From Zopfochytrium polystomum (lineage: Eukaryota > Chytridiomycota > Chytridiomycetes > Chytridiales > Chytridiaceae), in the NCBI GenBank assembly GCA_025765615.1, contig JAIVFJ010000027.1:248001-312000 (forward strand): 64,000 bases of DNA, written 5' to 3'. Shown here piece by piece: positions 31,199 to 42,573 of this stretch. The notes under the pieces are model-generated. The model saw nothing but the letters and a program-made list of their open reading frames with translations. It was not told the origin of the DNA and did not search any database. A program made the translations under genes and the position numbers. Numbering within the stretch: the first letter of the stretch is position 1; the number at the start of each line of letters is the position of its first letter.

Positions 31199-34114
31199 CT
31201 ACGGTAAGTCGGTTTGTGTCGAGAGAAGCCAATCCAACAAATTCACCGACCTACCATCCGACATTAATTCACCACCAAATCCGGCTTCCGCAACGTCCTC
31301 CATCCCATCAAACGCCAGAAACGCCTCTAATGCCTCCGAGTGCAATTTTGATGCGTAGAAGTCAAGGCCCACCGAAGCATCCCCTCCTTCAGTCCGGTCC
31401 ATCTCGGTGGAATGCTCCAATGTGTCAAAGGTTCTCCAACTTTCACTCGAATTCGATCCCCCTTCACCTTCAAAGATTCCCATTTGAGGTAAATGCACCG
31501 AAGTGGGCGGCGCGCCGTCACGCAAAGCGAGCCCTTGCGTCGACAAGGCGGCAAAGGCGCCGCTCAAGTTGGGCAGGTTCGGATCTGCCTCCGTGGCCGG
31601 ACTCGCCGCCGGCGTCAACGTCTGCCCAATCTCTCGGGCCGTTCGAAGAGTTTTGATGAAACTTCTCACTGCCGCCGTCGTCCCCTCGCCAGGAATTGTG
31701 TAGGGATTGGCGCTCGCGTCTGCGGGATTCCGCGGCGCCTTTTTTGCAACGCTACCGGCGGCACCGCCAGGCAATCCAAGGTCGTCAAGCAGAAGCTTTC
31801 GGTTGCGGTCGAGGCGGTCCAGGTAGTCCCAGTCACCTTGTCGAACCCTGTCCATGAACTTGTGAAAGAAGCGCGCAAAGAGGCGGGATATCTTTCGCGT
31901 CATCGTCATGGATTTCAGAAACCAAAGGTACGAGTCGATCCATATGGACAGGTTCTTGACCTTTTCACTCAAAGGCTCCGGCCCCGGCGAAAGTTCGTTC
32001 GTGTTCCCCATTGGCACAAGAAGATAAGTAGAAGGAGGATCGAAGGCCCCGGCGCCTCCCGACAATACATACTGGGCAATGAACAATGTCATCACCCCAT
32101 GAAGGCTGAAGTAGATGGTCAAGTTCGGTAGACGTTGAATGAACGCATTCGTTTTGCTTAGGAGCGAAATCAGTTTTGCGATGCTTTCCGCTGAACCAAG
32201 AGCCTTTTCGAACGCTGATTGGTTATCGAGTTGCATCGCCATGTCCTCCTCCAGAGATAATCCAACCGACGAGACCGTCGTGGCTGACGAGAGGCTACGA
32301 AGGTGCATCAATGTTCTCTGCCGCATCAATAGACACACCGCTCCATGGTACGAGAAAAAAAGATCTATGAAGTATTGCCAGTGGTATGGATCTTCCATCA
32401 TCGTCTCGTAAAGAGTGTCTTCGGAGCCGACTTTCCAAAACGATGATGGAACCATGTTCCACCAGCCGAGAAGCTCCACTTCAAGCTGCTGCTCAATAAG
32501 CCTCTGATCCTGCCCATCATCGCGAAGACTTTCTTCTGAGGAACGTGATTCTTCGAAAATGCGAAAGAATATCTCCACTAGTCTGACGTGCCAGTTGAGA
32601 GGATTGTCCTTTTCAGCGCCCTCGGTGGCAAGTGGACTGAAAGACTCGGGTGGCTTGGGGCTCGTCCAAACACTTTCCGAGCACGCCGGTTTGACAGAAG
32701 AAATGCTGCGGCTGATGGCGGGAGTGCGATACAAAATTGTATTGAGCGCTGATATCTTGTAAGAAAGAATGAACGCGACCGAGGGGATAAAAGGACGCTT
32801 ACAATGATCGGCAACAAAAAGGTACCACCAGATTCGCCGACGGGCTTCCTTTTCGTGCCAACTCGTGCCTGCAAGATCAGGAAGGTAGTCGGGGTCGATA
32901 TTGAGCCTCAGGCGAACGGCCTTCAAACCGCTAAATGAGTCAGTAATCAGGCTGATAAACGACTACAACTTAATCTACTCTCACCAGCTTTTTCAACTGC
33001 TCGGAATGGTACGCGGACGGAGAGCCTAAAGTTGCAAGCCTGTCACACGATGGTTGAAGAGCACACAACTCGAGAGTCAACTCACAGGTCGACGTTGGTG
33101 GCAGAACCAACAGCGCTTGCATGCACTCAACAGTTGGATCACGCAGTGCGACTTCTAATCCCTCAATCGCTTGCTGTACGTACCACTCCGTAACCTCTTG
33201 GGTCGGCTGAGTAACTGGAAGTGTGCCAGCGCCAGCTGCACACACCGCGTACCTTGTTGCCCGCCGTTTGTCAGTGCAAGCCCCAGAATACACCCCTTTG
33301 AAGTACGTACTCTCTACCTCAGGAACGAAGGCAACGTCTTGAAACTTAACAGGTACGTCCGCTTATGAATTACTCCCGAAATCCACGGCGCGCGCTCGAA
33401 AAACTTTTGCACCAGGTCCATCTCTTCGTGCTCGGGTGCGCCAGGTCGCTGCAGGAAAGGCTGGTCGGCGCAATCGGTTCGAAGCGTGCCCGGTGGAGCT
33501 GTCGCCATGCTAATTGCCCTCGCCGGAGCCGCCTCTTCTTTGGCCCGCGCGGCCTCTTGCCGTTCCTTCTCCATTCTATTCTGCCTTTCCATGTCATACT
33601 CCGCCCGTACCCTGGTACCAACGTAAACACAATCGAGTTTCCTCGACGAGCAAAAGTAGCAGGAAGGGCGGTTGCCGTCGCACTTTAGTTTCCGTCTCCG
33701 ACAGGCTTCACACGACCTATTTTTATTTTTTTTTTTTAGGTTTTTTGGTTCCACTTGTTTAGGATTGTATTTGTTCGATTTGTGAGCAGATGCGGGTTGG
33801 ACAGCGCACCATCTTCTTTTTAGGCCTTGCAGATGCGTAAATGAGGCTGGTGGGCGAAGAGGAGACGGAGAACCGGTTTGATCTTCTAGGGCGGTGTGGC
33901 TCGGCGAATGGGTAGAGGAGGAGGAGGAGGAGAGGGACGAGAGGGTCGACGCAGAGGCAACGCCTGGAGAGAAGGAGGCGGGAGAAGGCAAAGTAGTGGA
34001 AAAAGAGGGGTGCTGTTGCCGTTGCTGTTGCCGATGCTGCTGCTGCTGCGGCGGCGGCGGCGGTGGCGGCCCACGAACTCTGTCGATTGCGCTGTCGATG
34101 CGGGTTGTCTCCAT
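31199..34114 (-). CDS. Zn(II)2Cys6 transcription factor, paralog B
   Basis: Six exons: 34114-33810, 33716-33318, 33252-33086, 33025-32985, 32920-32803, 32748-31199; 859 residues. The leader holds a Pro7-Gln4 run and a Ser-rich stretch, ending QGLKRRW. The zinc cluster follows (Cys104-Cys131, SCEACRRRKLKCDGNRPSC), then a basic, charged linker (YDMERQNRMEKERQ) that is likely the dimerisation helix. Regulatory-region landmarks are GVIHKRTYLLSF, YAVCAAGAG, ECMQALLVLPP, LNIDPDYLP and ARRRIWWYLFVADH. The C-terminus is LLDWLLSTQTD. The intron that splits the zinc-cluster exon in paralogs A, C and D is absent. Intron 1 (93 bp) is stop-free and in frame, so an unspliced message would also be translatable; splicing is preferred because all paralogs use the same junction. 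Confidence 0.87.
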
Positions 34115-34498
34115 GTCCTTCTGTCCTGTGCTCAACAATTTCTAAAAGTGGAAAGAGCGTTTCATGTACGGACTTCCATCCATCCCCTTTTATGACATGC
34201 TTGTGTGTAAACAAAGGAAGGGCCTTTGTGGCTTGCTGAAAAATGTAAAGGAAAGAAACAAAAAATTGAGCAAGGGTATTTAAATACAAAGCGCGTGATC
34301 GCGGGGGTGGCCACATCCGTCCAGTGTCTGGTGTGATTCGCATTTCGGCCTCCAACGTAGCAGTTAGAGGAAGGCCGCTGGTGGTGGTGCATCGGCAAGC
34401 AAGAGAGGTCTTGAGCCGATGGGTAGATGTGTTTCGCGGCCGCCAAGTCTCTGCGTCATCGATAAAAAGGAGGGTCAAGTGAAAGTAACCTCTTGCTG

Positions 34499-37400
34499 TC
34501 AGAGTCCATCGGACCGCCCCGAAAGTAGCCAATCCAGCAACGTTCCGGCTTGTCCTTCCTGAGCTATGCCTTGCCCTCCAAGCATCCCGTGCGCAGAGCC
34601 GTCCTTTCCAGTAAAGTACCGGAATGTGTCTACTGCCTCAGAATAAAGGCCCATAGTGTACCCGTCCGTTGCGTCCTCCAGCGGCGCAACCCCGCTTGCA
34701 TGCACGCCTACCGTGGACGGTTCACTTTCCACACCGTCCTCTTCATCACTGCTGCCGCTGCCACCAAAGTCGCCATAACCACCTCCCGACGCTTCAATTC
34801 CGTCGAACCAACCCATGAGTGGCATGGCCGCGTGCGGCTGTATTGCCCCACTCGGTCCGATCAAGCTCGCCCGACCCATTTCCGGGAGCGACAGGAAGAA
34901 TGCGTCTGCCCGCGCCCCTTGCAGGCTGGCGCCACTGGTGGCGCGCATGAAAGGCGTCGGCGCTGGCGTCAGCGTCCACCCAATGTCCCGTGCGGCCTTG
35001 AGCGTCTTAATGTACTCTCGGACAGTGATGCCCACGCTTGCGCACGCTCGAAGGTATGGGCTGACATGGCTTGGAACCAACGTGGCGCCGGCTCCTGCCG
35101 TAAGCCGTACAGAGCTGGGGCTTACGGTCGGGCTAAAGGCGCCAGCCTGGGGAACAGCGGTAGCGGGAGCACTGCTGTTGCTGGTATCGTCGAACAGCCC
35201 GGCTGGAAGATGCAGCTCGTCAAGGACGAGGCCTTGGCTGCGCTCGAGCTTGTCGATGTACTCCCAATCGCCGCTGCGGACTTTGGCCATGAATTTGTGA
35301 AACAGCCGTGCGATCCGTCGAGTGACGCTCTTGCTCATCGAGTCGAGAAAGGAAATGTAGGCGTCTATCCATTTCGAGAGCGGCTTTCCAGCCTCAGGGT
35401 TTCCAGTTGGCTCCGCCGCAGCTGTACTGAATCCATCCTCAGTCGAGTCGTCTCCATTCGAAGATTCCATGGCGGAATAAACCCATTGCGCAATAAATAA
35501 TGTGAGTACGCCTTGCTGGCTGAAGAAAATTGTGGATTTCGGTAACTTGTGCCAAAAAACATTCGCCTTATTGAGAAACGAAACGACCGCCGCCATACTC
35601 TCGGCTGAGGCGACTGCCTTTTTGAAAGCGGATTCGTTTTCATTTTGCTTCGCAATCTCGTCGATGACCCATAGGGGTCCTTGTGCAGGGGAGGAAACAG
35701 TCGCCGCGTCCGAGAGACTGTGCAGGTGAAGCAAGGCCTTCCGTCGCATTAAGAGACATACGCAACCATGGTAAGTGAAGTAGAGATCCATAACAGTCTG
35801 CCAGTGGTACGGGTCCTCTTCCATAAGACTTCGAACCCGCTCTTCCGATTCAACGTCCCAAAAAGCGGTCGGCACCATGTCCCACCATGCCACAAGCTCA
35901 ACTTCGAGCTGCAACTCGAACCCTCTGCGGTCCAGACTGTCGTCGAACAGGCCATCTGCGGGCCGTGACAGTTGGAAAACGCGTTGGAAGATTTCGACAA
36001 GCATAACGTGCCAGTTCAGAGGATTATCATTCACGCCCCTACTGACTTCGTAAAGCGTCTCCAGTGACTCTGGCGGTTTCATACTCGTCCACAGCCGCTC
36101 AGGGCACACTGGCTTTACTGTCGAAATATGCCGACTCATCGCGGGTTTGTCCAACAGCGTCGTGACCATCACTGGAGGATAGAAGATACAGTCAGCGATT
36201 GGCAGTGAGGGTGTAAGGGTTCTTACTGTGGTCGGTGACAAAAAGGTACCACCAGCACCGCCGCCGTGCCTCTTTTTCGTGCCAACTTGATCGGGCACAC
36301 TCAGGAAGGTAATCGGGATCAATGTGTAGACGAAGCATCAGTGCCTAGATGAAATCGTCAGTTGCGAAAGTAATTGCCACCAGGTCGCTCACTAAATTTG
36401 TCATACGCTCGACATGGAGTGTCGCCGGACAACCTATGAAAGCGCTGCACGTGAGTTGATATTGTAGCACGAAACTACACCTTACATAGTCGGGTCGGTG
36501 GTACAATCATTAGGGCTTGCAGACATTCCAGTCGCGGTGGTTCCAGTAGGGCAACCTCTAATCTCTTGAGGGCCTCGTGAGAGTACCATTCACTTTTTTC
36601 TCGGTCTACCGAAGAACTTGTCGGGTTTGCCGCACCTGCCGCACAAACAGCCAACCTAATAATCGAAGAAAGTGATCAGGATTCGTTATTCACGCGAAAG
36701 CAACAACCAGAGGCATCCCATTACCTGAGATAGGCCGGCATTGACAAATAGTTGAGGAGGTACGTCCGTTTGTGCAACACACCGGATACCAATGGAGTCG
36801 TTTTGAAGAAGATGTCACTGAGGGAATATTCCTCGTCTTCACGCGCGCCAGGCCTGAGCTGGAACGATAGGGCTTCAATCGGGTCGAGTGAGAGGCTATG
36901 GATCAAATCCACAGCAACGCTGAATGGGGGCATCGCCTCGAGCTCTGCAAAACCTTTCCGTCAGTCGGAACTCCCCACGCCAGGGGAAGAGAGAAAGAAC
37001 AGCAGCTGACCAGGGGAATCGAGCCCATCCTCTTGGGGCGACGGCGTTTCTGGGATCCCCACCGCTCTTCTCAGCGTCTTTTCCTTTTCAATTTTCGCCG
37101 CCTTCTCCATGTCGAACTCTGCGCGAACCCTGGATCCGACGTACACGCAGGCCGTTCTCCTACTGACGCAGTAACTGCATGTGGGGCGGTTTCCGTCGCA
37201 CCTCAGCTTTCGCCGACGGCATGTTTCGCAGGACCTATATTTTTTTATATTATAAACGCAAGTCGAATTGTCAGCGTGGCTGTGTCTCCCCTGCTGCTGG
37301 AAAAGGTGTCTCGTTGACAGGAGGACGTGTGGGGATGGGAATTTGCACCGACCATCTGCGCTTCAGGCCGCGGATGTACGACAGCGAAGGCTCCGATCCA

Positions 37401-37693
37401 GGCGACATGGGTGCCTCCGCCGCCAACGATGAGGACGGTGGGGACGGCGACCATGTCCTTGCTGAAGACGACAAAGAAGCAGCAGAGGAAGAATGCGGGG
37501 TGGTGGTGGTGGTGGTGGTTAAGGTGGCCGTGGCGGCGGCGGCAGCGGCGGCGGCGGATGCGGCTGTGGCCGAGGTGGTGGTGGTGGTGGTAGTTGTTGT
37601 TGCGTACAATGGGGCACTTCCGTGTGCCCCTTGTTCTTCTCCGGCAGCTGGTCGTGCTGCTGCTGCTGCTGCCCCTGTGGGTTGCGCCTCCAT
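34499..37693 (-). CDS. Zn(II)2Cys6 transcription factor, paralog C
   Basis: Seven exons: 37693-37353, 37234-37011, 36944-36725, 36655-36486, 36433-36393, 36344-36227, 36171-34499; 928 residues. Exon 1 is low-complexity (Ala and Thr runs) and ends RGLKRRW. The zinc cluster is Cys116-Cys143 (SCETCRRRKLRCDGNRPTC). Then come VYVGSRVRAEFDMEK, the VLHKRTYLLNYLSMPAYLR block, LAVCAAG, the 13-codon exon CPATLHVERMTNL, ALMLRLHIDPDYLP and ARRRCWWYLFVTDH. The long last exon contains VKPVCPERLW, NPLNWHVMLVEIF and CVCLLMRRKALLHL, and ends LLDWLLSGRSD. The donor of intron 1 (GTCGGT) is weak but in the same place as in the other paralogs. A long GA repeat lies just upstream of the ATG. Confidence 0.86.
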
Positions 37694-37747
37694 CGTCTTC
37701 TTATTCTTCTTTCTTTGTTCGGTTTGGTGGTGTTGGTTGTGGTGCGA

Positions 37748-37815
<68 letters not shown>

Positions 37816-38503
37816 CGAGAGAGAGAGACAAAACACAACAACAACGCGCGAGTGTGTGTGCAACAACAACAACAGGAGAGGGCGTTTCTTTCGCACCATC
37901 CAAAATTGGCAACAGGTTCACCACCGGATAAAATGAAAATCATGGAGGGGAGGGAAAAATACAAGAAAAAGCACTTAACAAGCACCCTCAATCCCGCGTC
38001 CTCCTCCGTAAACAAAGAGCCGTCTTCGACCCCCTCCTCCTCCACAAACGCAGCTTTTTGCTTCTGCCCGACAAGCCCGTCCAGCGAACAGGAGAACTTT
38101 TGAATGCTTTCCACGATATACTGTACTTTCACTGTTTACTGCGGAAAGCTCACTCTATTACGGCAGCTTTCCAGCAAAATGTCACAAAAACGTCATTGCA
38201 CACAACCTTTTAGGTGTTAAGTTTGAAGGGAAAGCAAAAGAAACGGTGGGGAAGACAGGGATTCGGCAGAAAACCATCTCCACCGAAAAATCGTTCAGCC
38301 TCTGTTATTGCGAGAGCACCTCTGAAGCGGCGCTCGATCCTCAATCCACCCCTCTCGCGCTTTGCCTCCGTGGGACTCAAGTAAGAGAACCGGAAACAGA
38401 AAGAGGAGGAACGATTATGAGGATGCAAATGGGGAAAGAGGTCTAACGATAAACCGCTTGAAAAACCGCCCGTTTGTTTTTTGGCCTGTACCAAATTCGG
38501 TCT
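37694..38503. other. Intergenic region upstream of paralog C
   Basis: Contains the putative promoter and leader of paralog C and the 3-prime flank of paralog D. Apart from the GA microsatellite at 37750-37812, no gene or shared repeat is visible. Confidence 0.4.
37750..37812. repeat. (GA)n microsatellite, about 31 units
   Basis: An uninterrupted run of GA dinucleotides, followed after GACAGC by a shorter GA run. It lies about 60 bp upstream of the chosen ATG of paralog C. GA/CT tracts can bind GAGA-type factors or exclude nucleosomes, but no function is shown here. Confidence 0.95.
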
Positions 38504-41451
38504 TCACAATGCGTCGGTCCGCGCCGAGAGCAGCCAGTCCAAGAGATTCATCGCATCACGCTCGCCAGCGGCTCCAGTCCCGACAGGCGACTCCAAAACG
38601 CTTTCGTCTCCATCGAAAAGGCGGAATGTTTCGACGGCCTCAGAAAAAAGTCCAAACGAGTACGAGTCCAAACTCGACTCTTTGGAATGACTGTTGTTTC
38701 CGCTTAATGATTCTACCGGAGTGATGGAACTGCTCGCAACACCTTCGCTTTCAAACAAAAACCTCTCAACCCCTTCAGCTCCGCTGTCGAACCCGTTCCA
38801 ATGTTCGCCTTCATTGCTCACACTGCCTTGTGCACCGGAGATCGAGTCATCCGCACTGAACCATCCCATTTGAGGCATAACGAGGCTTTCTGCGGGGCTC
38901 GAGAATTGTTGGAGGGAAGGAAAGAAGGCGTCGCGCATGTAAGACAGGTTCGGGTCTGAGGCTATAAATGGAGTCGGCGCTGGTGTGAGCATCTGTCCAA
39001 TGTCCCTCGCGGCCTTGAGGGTCTTGATGTATTCTCGCACCGTGCTGCTTATTCCCTCCCCAACGCGAACGTAAGGACTGATGTACTTTCCTGAAGTCGA
39101 AGTGGGGCTGATTATTGGGCTCAAGAGTTCGCTAGATCCGAAAGGTGAAACGGCAGGTTGGTTGCCGTACAAAGCCGGAATTCCAATCTCGTCAAGCACA
39201 AGGGTCGAATTGCCCTCCAGCTGGTCCAAGTATTCCCAGTCGCGATTCTTGGCCCTCTCCACAAATTTGTGGAACAAGCGGGCCACGTGGCGCGTCCCAC
39301 TCATGGAATAAAAAAAGGAAATGTACGAGTCGATCCACTCCGCAAAAGGCTTTTCACCGCCATTCCCGTCATCACAGTCCGAAGATTCCTCACTTCCCGT
39401 AGTGGAATAAACCCATTGAGCAATAAATAAGGAAATGCATGCTTGCATGCTGAACATGACTGTTGACTTTGGCAAACGGTGCCAAAAAGTGTTCGCTCGA
39501 TTAAGGAGCGTTATGACTGTGGCGATGGACTCGGCCGAAGCGACAGCTTTTTTGAATGCTGCTTCGTTTTCAACTTGTTTCGCGAGCTCTTCAACTGTCC
39601 ATTCAGCAGTTCCTCCAGGGGACGACACTGTTGTTGCCGAGGAGAGGCTTTGCAGATGTAATAATGCCTTGCGACGCATCAACAGACACACGGAGCCATG
39701 GTAGACGAAAAATAGCTCCATTAAAGAATGCCAATGATACGGATCGTCCTCCATCAATTCGAAGAGACTGTCTTCACTTTTTACAGCCCAAAACTCCGGG
39801 GGAACCGCATCCCACCAGTTGGTCAAGTCCGCCTCGACCTGAAGCTCCACTAACCGGCGCTTCGGATCGTCTTCGTTAGGTCTGGGGTCGTCAACCAGCC
39901 GAGACACTTCGAAAACTCGCTGAAAGATTTCCAGAAGACTGACTTGCCAGTTAATAGGATTGTCATTCACATTCTGGCCGATTTCGTATATCTTTTCCAG
40001 AGATTCTGGCGGTTTGGAGCTGGTCCATAAACGCTCCGGGCAAACGGGTTTAACAGACGAGATGCTGCGAGTTATGACGGGTTTACTGCGCAAGATTGTG
40101 AAAACAACTAATATTCGCGAATGAGTCAGTCCGAACAAGCCTGTTTTGTCGGATGTACAACTCACTGTGATCGGCCATGAAAAGGTACCACCAACATCGA
40201 CGACGCGTCTCCTTTTCATGCCAACTCAACCCAGCACATTCCGGAAGGTAGTCTGGGTCAATGTTCAATCGAAGAAAGAGAGCCTGAAAACGGTAAAGGA
40301 CGACCTTAGAGAAAGGCCAACAGCGAAGTGAGAATCATTGCTTACCAAGTCTTTCATTTGCTCAGAATGGAGAGTAGCTGGGCAGCCTGCAGAAATGAAC
40401 AATTAGTTCCTGCAGCTTTCAATTTGATCCATTGAAAAGACTCACATGTTTTTGTTGCGGGGAGAATCATGAGCGCTTGCAAGCACTCCAGCCGCGGCTC
40501 CTCAATAAGTGCAATTTCCAGTCGTTTCAGAGCTTGGTGAATGTACCATTCGCACTCTTTATCATCCGTGTTGGACAGGTTTGCAGAGCCAGCCGCGCAA
40601 ACAGCCAGTCTGTTAAGAATGAGCATTGGCATCATTTCGAAGCAGAAAATACTCTCCCAAAACAAACCTTAAGTATGCAGGCATCGTCTTGTAGTTTAAA
40701 AGGTACGTGCGCTTGTGTATCATCCCAGAAATCATTGGTGCCTTCGTGAAAAAGTTTTCAATGAGGATCAATTCTTCGCGTTCTGAAGAGTTCGGGCGAG
40801 CCTGGAATGGCATGGCCACAAACTGAGGCCGTAAGCGAAGGGATCGATAAAAAGAGTCCTTATTCATCGACTGCATGACTGCTCGACTGGGCTGGAAAGA
40901 TTCGACGTCTGGTTTGTGACTCGTTGGCATGTATGGACGGACGTTCAAGTCAAATCATTCGAACTCACTTGGCGAGTTCATTGTCGGGGAAGGCGTTTCC
41001 GGGATGCCAGCAAGCCTTCTCAGTCTCTGCTCTTCTTTGTCGAGCTTCGCCTTTTTCTCCATGTCGAACTCGGCTCTGACCCTTGATCCGACATAAACAC
41101 AGTTCGTTCCTTTCCCAACACAAAAGGTGCAAGACGGTCGGTTTCCGTCACACTTCAGTTTGCGACGACGGCACGTTTCGCAGGACCTTCGGTACGCGAT
41201 CCATCAGAAAAGACCAAGACCAAAGAGAAAAGGGGACGGTACCATCTGCGTTTCAATCCTTGGTAGTAGGACTGGGGTGGCTGAGAGCGGGGAGAGATCG
41301 GCAAGGATATTTCACGCGATGAGCCGCCCGACAAAGACATGGTGGATTGCTGCTGCACAGACTGACGAGGCGGTGTTGTATGCAAAGACGTAGATGAGGC
41401 AGAGGGGGTTGCGGCACCGAGTGGAGCAGGCGGGTCTTGCTGTGATTGCAT
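38504..41451 (-). CDS. Zn(II)2Cys6 transcription factor, paralog D
   Basis: Seven exons: 41451-41243, 41186-40969, 40908-40668, 40609-40446, 40386-40346, 40283-40166, 40107-38504; 864 residues. The short leader ends YYQGLKRRW. The zinc cluster (Cys72-Cys99) reads SCETCRRRKLKCDGNRPSC, followed by VYVGSRVRAEFDMEKKAK. Downstream are MIHKRTYLLNYKTMPAYLR, LAVCAAG, ECLQALMILPATK, the 13-codon exon CPATLHSEQMKDL, ALFLRLNIDPDYLP and TRRRCWWYLFMADH. The last exon has SISSVKPVCPERLW, NPINWQVSLLEIF and a C-terminal NLLDWLLSARTD. It is closest to paralog C in exon pattern and motifs. The last of the four contiguous copies, it has its 5-prime end next to the divergent Nam8-like gene. Confidence 0.88.
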
Positions 41452-42573
41452 CCCGGCCGTTTGGTTGCATCAAAGTTGTATGATTTGTTTACCCGGATGC
41501 GCCCAATGAGCAGATTTGTAATCCTGGACAAAGGAGAGACAGGCAGGCAGCCAGACAGACCGCCAGCATTATTCTCTCCATCCCTGTCTCCCTTCTCTCT
41601 CTCTTTCTCTCGCTCTCGCTTTCCATCTTGGAACGTGCCAAGGAGCTCTGAAATCGCTGACACAAGAAAACGAAGGAAAAAAAAATCGTGGGTGTGTTGT
41701 TTGTCTCTCATTCGTGACTTTGCCAGCAAGCTGCAGCTTGCGGGTGTTGCGGGCTTTCTTCGGTTGTATGAATGCCAGCCAGTCAGCACCAGTCCAGGAT
41801 GGCTCCGCCTGTCTCCTCGTGCTGATCCGGCGTTTGCCCACGTCCGCCCTCCCGTAAACAAATGGGTTGTTCGGGCACCGCCCGATTGCTCGCGACAACG
41901 GCGAATCTCCTTTTTCGCTTTCACTCCACTTTTCATCAGTTGTTTGCTACGCTCTCAACTGGCGAGAATGAACGCCTCTTCCTTTTTTTATTTTTTTATT
42001 TTGGGAACCCACAATGCAGCGCAAGCGGCACCGTTCAGCACTGTTTGCGAATGTGATCGCATGACACACACACAACGTAAATGGAATGCAAGAAGTAATC
42101 TGTTTTACTTTGTGATAGAGGACGTAGTATTGTTCTATAGCATGGCATCTTTTTATTTTTCCATTTTTTTTGCAGGTTGGGATGGTTCCCCCGCTCAGCC
42201 GGAATATCATGGCAGCGCGGCTTGCTGGACGTCTCACTTCTTCCAATACAAGTTGTTTACCTTGTTGGGTGTTTCCCCGCGCCTCTTCTCCGTTTGGTGC
42301 CTCAATGGTTTCTCAATTTCTTCCTTGTCCAGGGCCTTGTCAGCTGTCCTGTTTTTGGTGCCAGCTTGCTACGCGACGGGATCTAACGAGTCCGGCCTGC
42401 GAGTAGAGGCTTCAGCCATTCGTTGACAAAAAGGGCGTTAAGACCTCGAACTCTCCAATAGCTTTTCGACTGTGTTGGTGCCCAGCGGTGCCAATCTCGC
42501 CTTTTCTACACTTCAAACGTTGCCTCATTTCTCCCGTCTACTGGAGCAGTACTTCGTTTGCAACCATAGCGAT
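41452..42573. other. Divergent intergenic region between paralog D and the Nam8-like gene
   Basis: About 1.1 kb shared by two outward-facing genes. It is pyrimidine-rich (CT tracts at 41.58-41.62 kb) and T-rich at 41.98-42.0 and 42.15-42.17 kb. No protein family or repeat copy was recognised. It probably holds both promoters and the leader of the Nam8-like mRNA. Confidence 0.45.

Noticed and set aside
33314..34138. Unspliced 275-codon frame covering leader and zinc cluster of regulator B
   Set aside because: The first intron is in frame and stop-free, but all four paralogs splice at the identical Trp codon, so the spliced model was preferred. The apparent start at 34138 is a TTG; the ATG is at 34114.
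37519..38132. Open frames of Ser-Leu or Arg-Glu repeats around 37.8 kb
   Set aside because: They are translations of the GA microsatellite in different frames and not genes.
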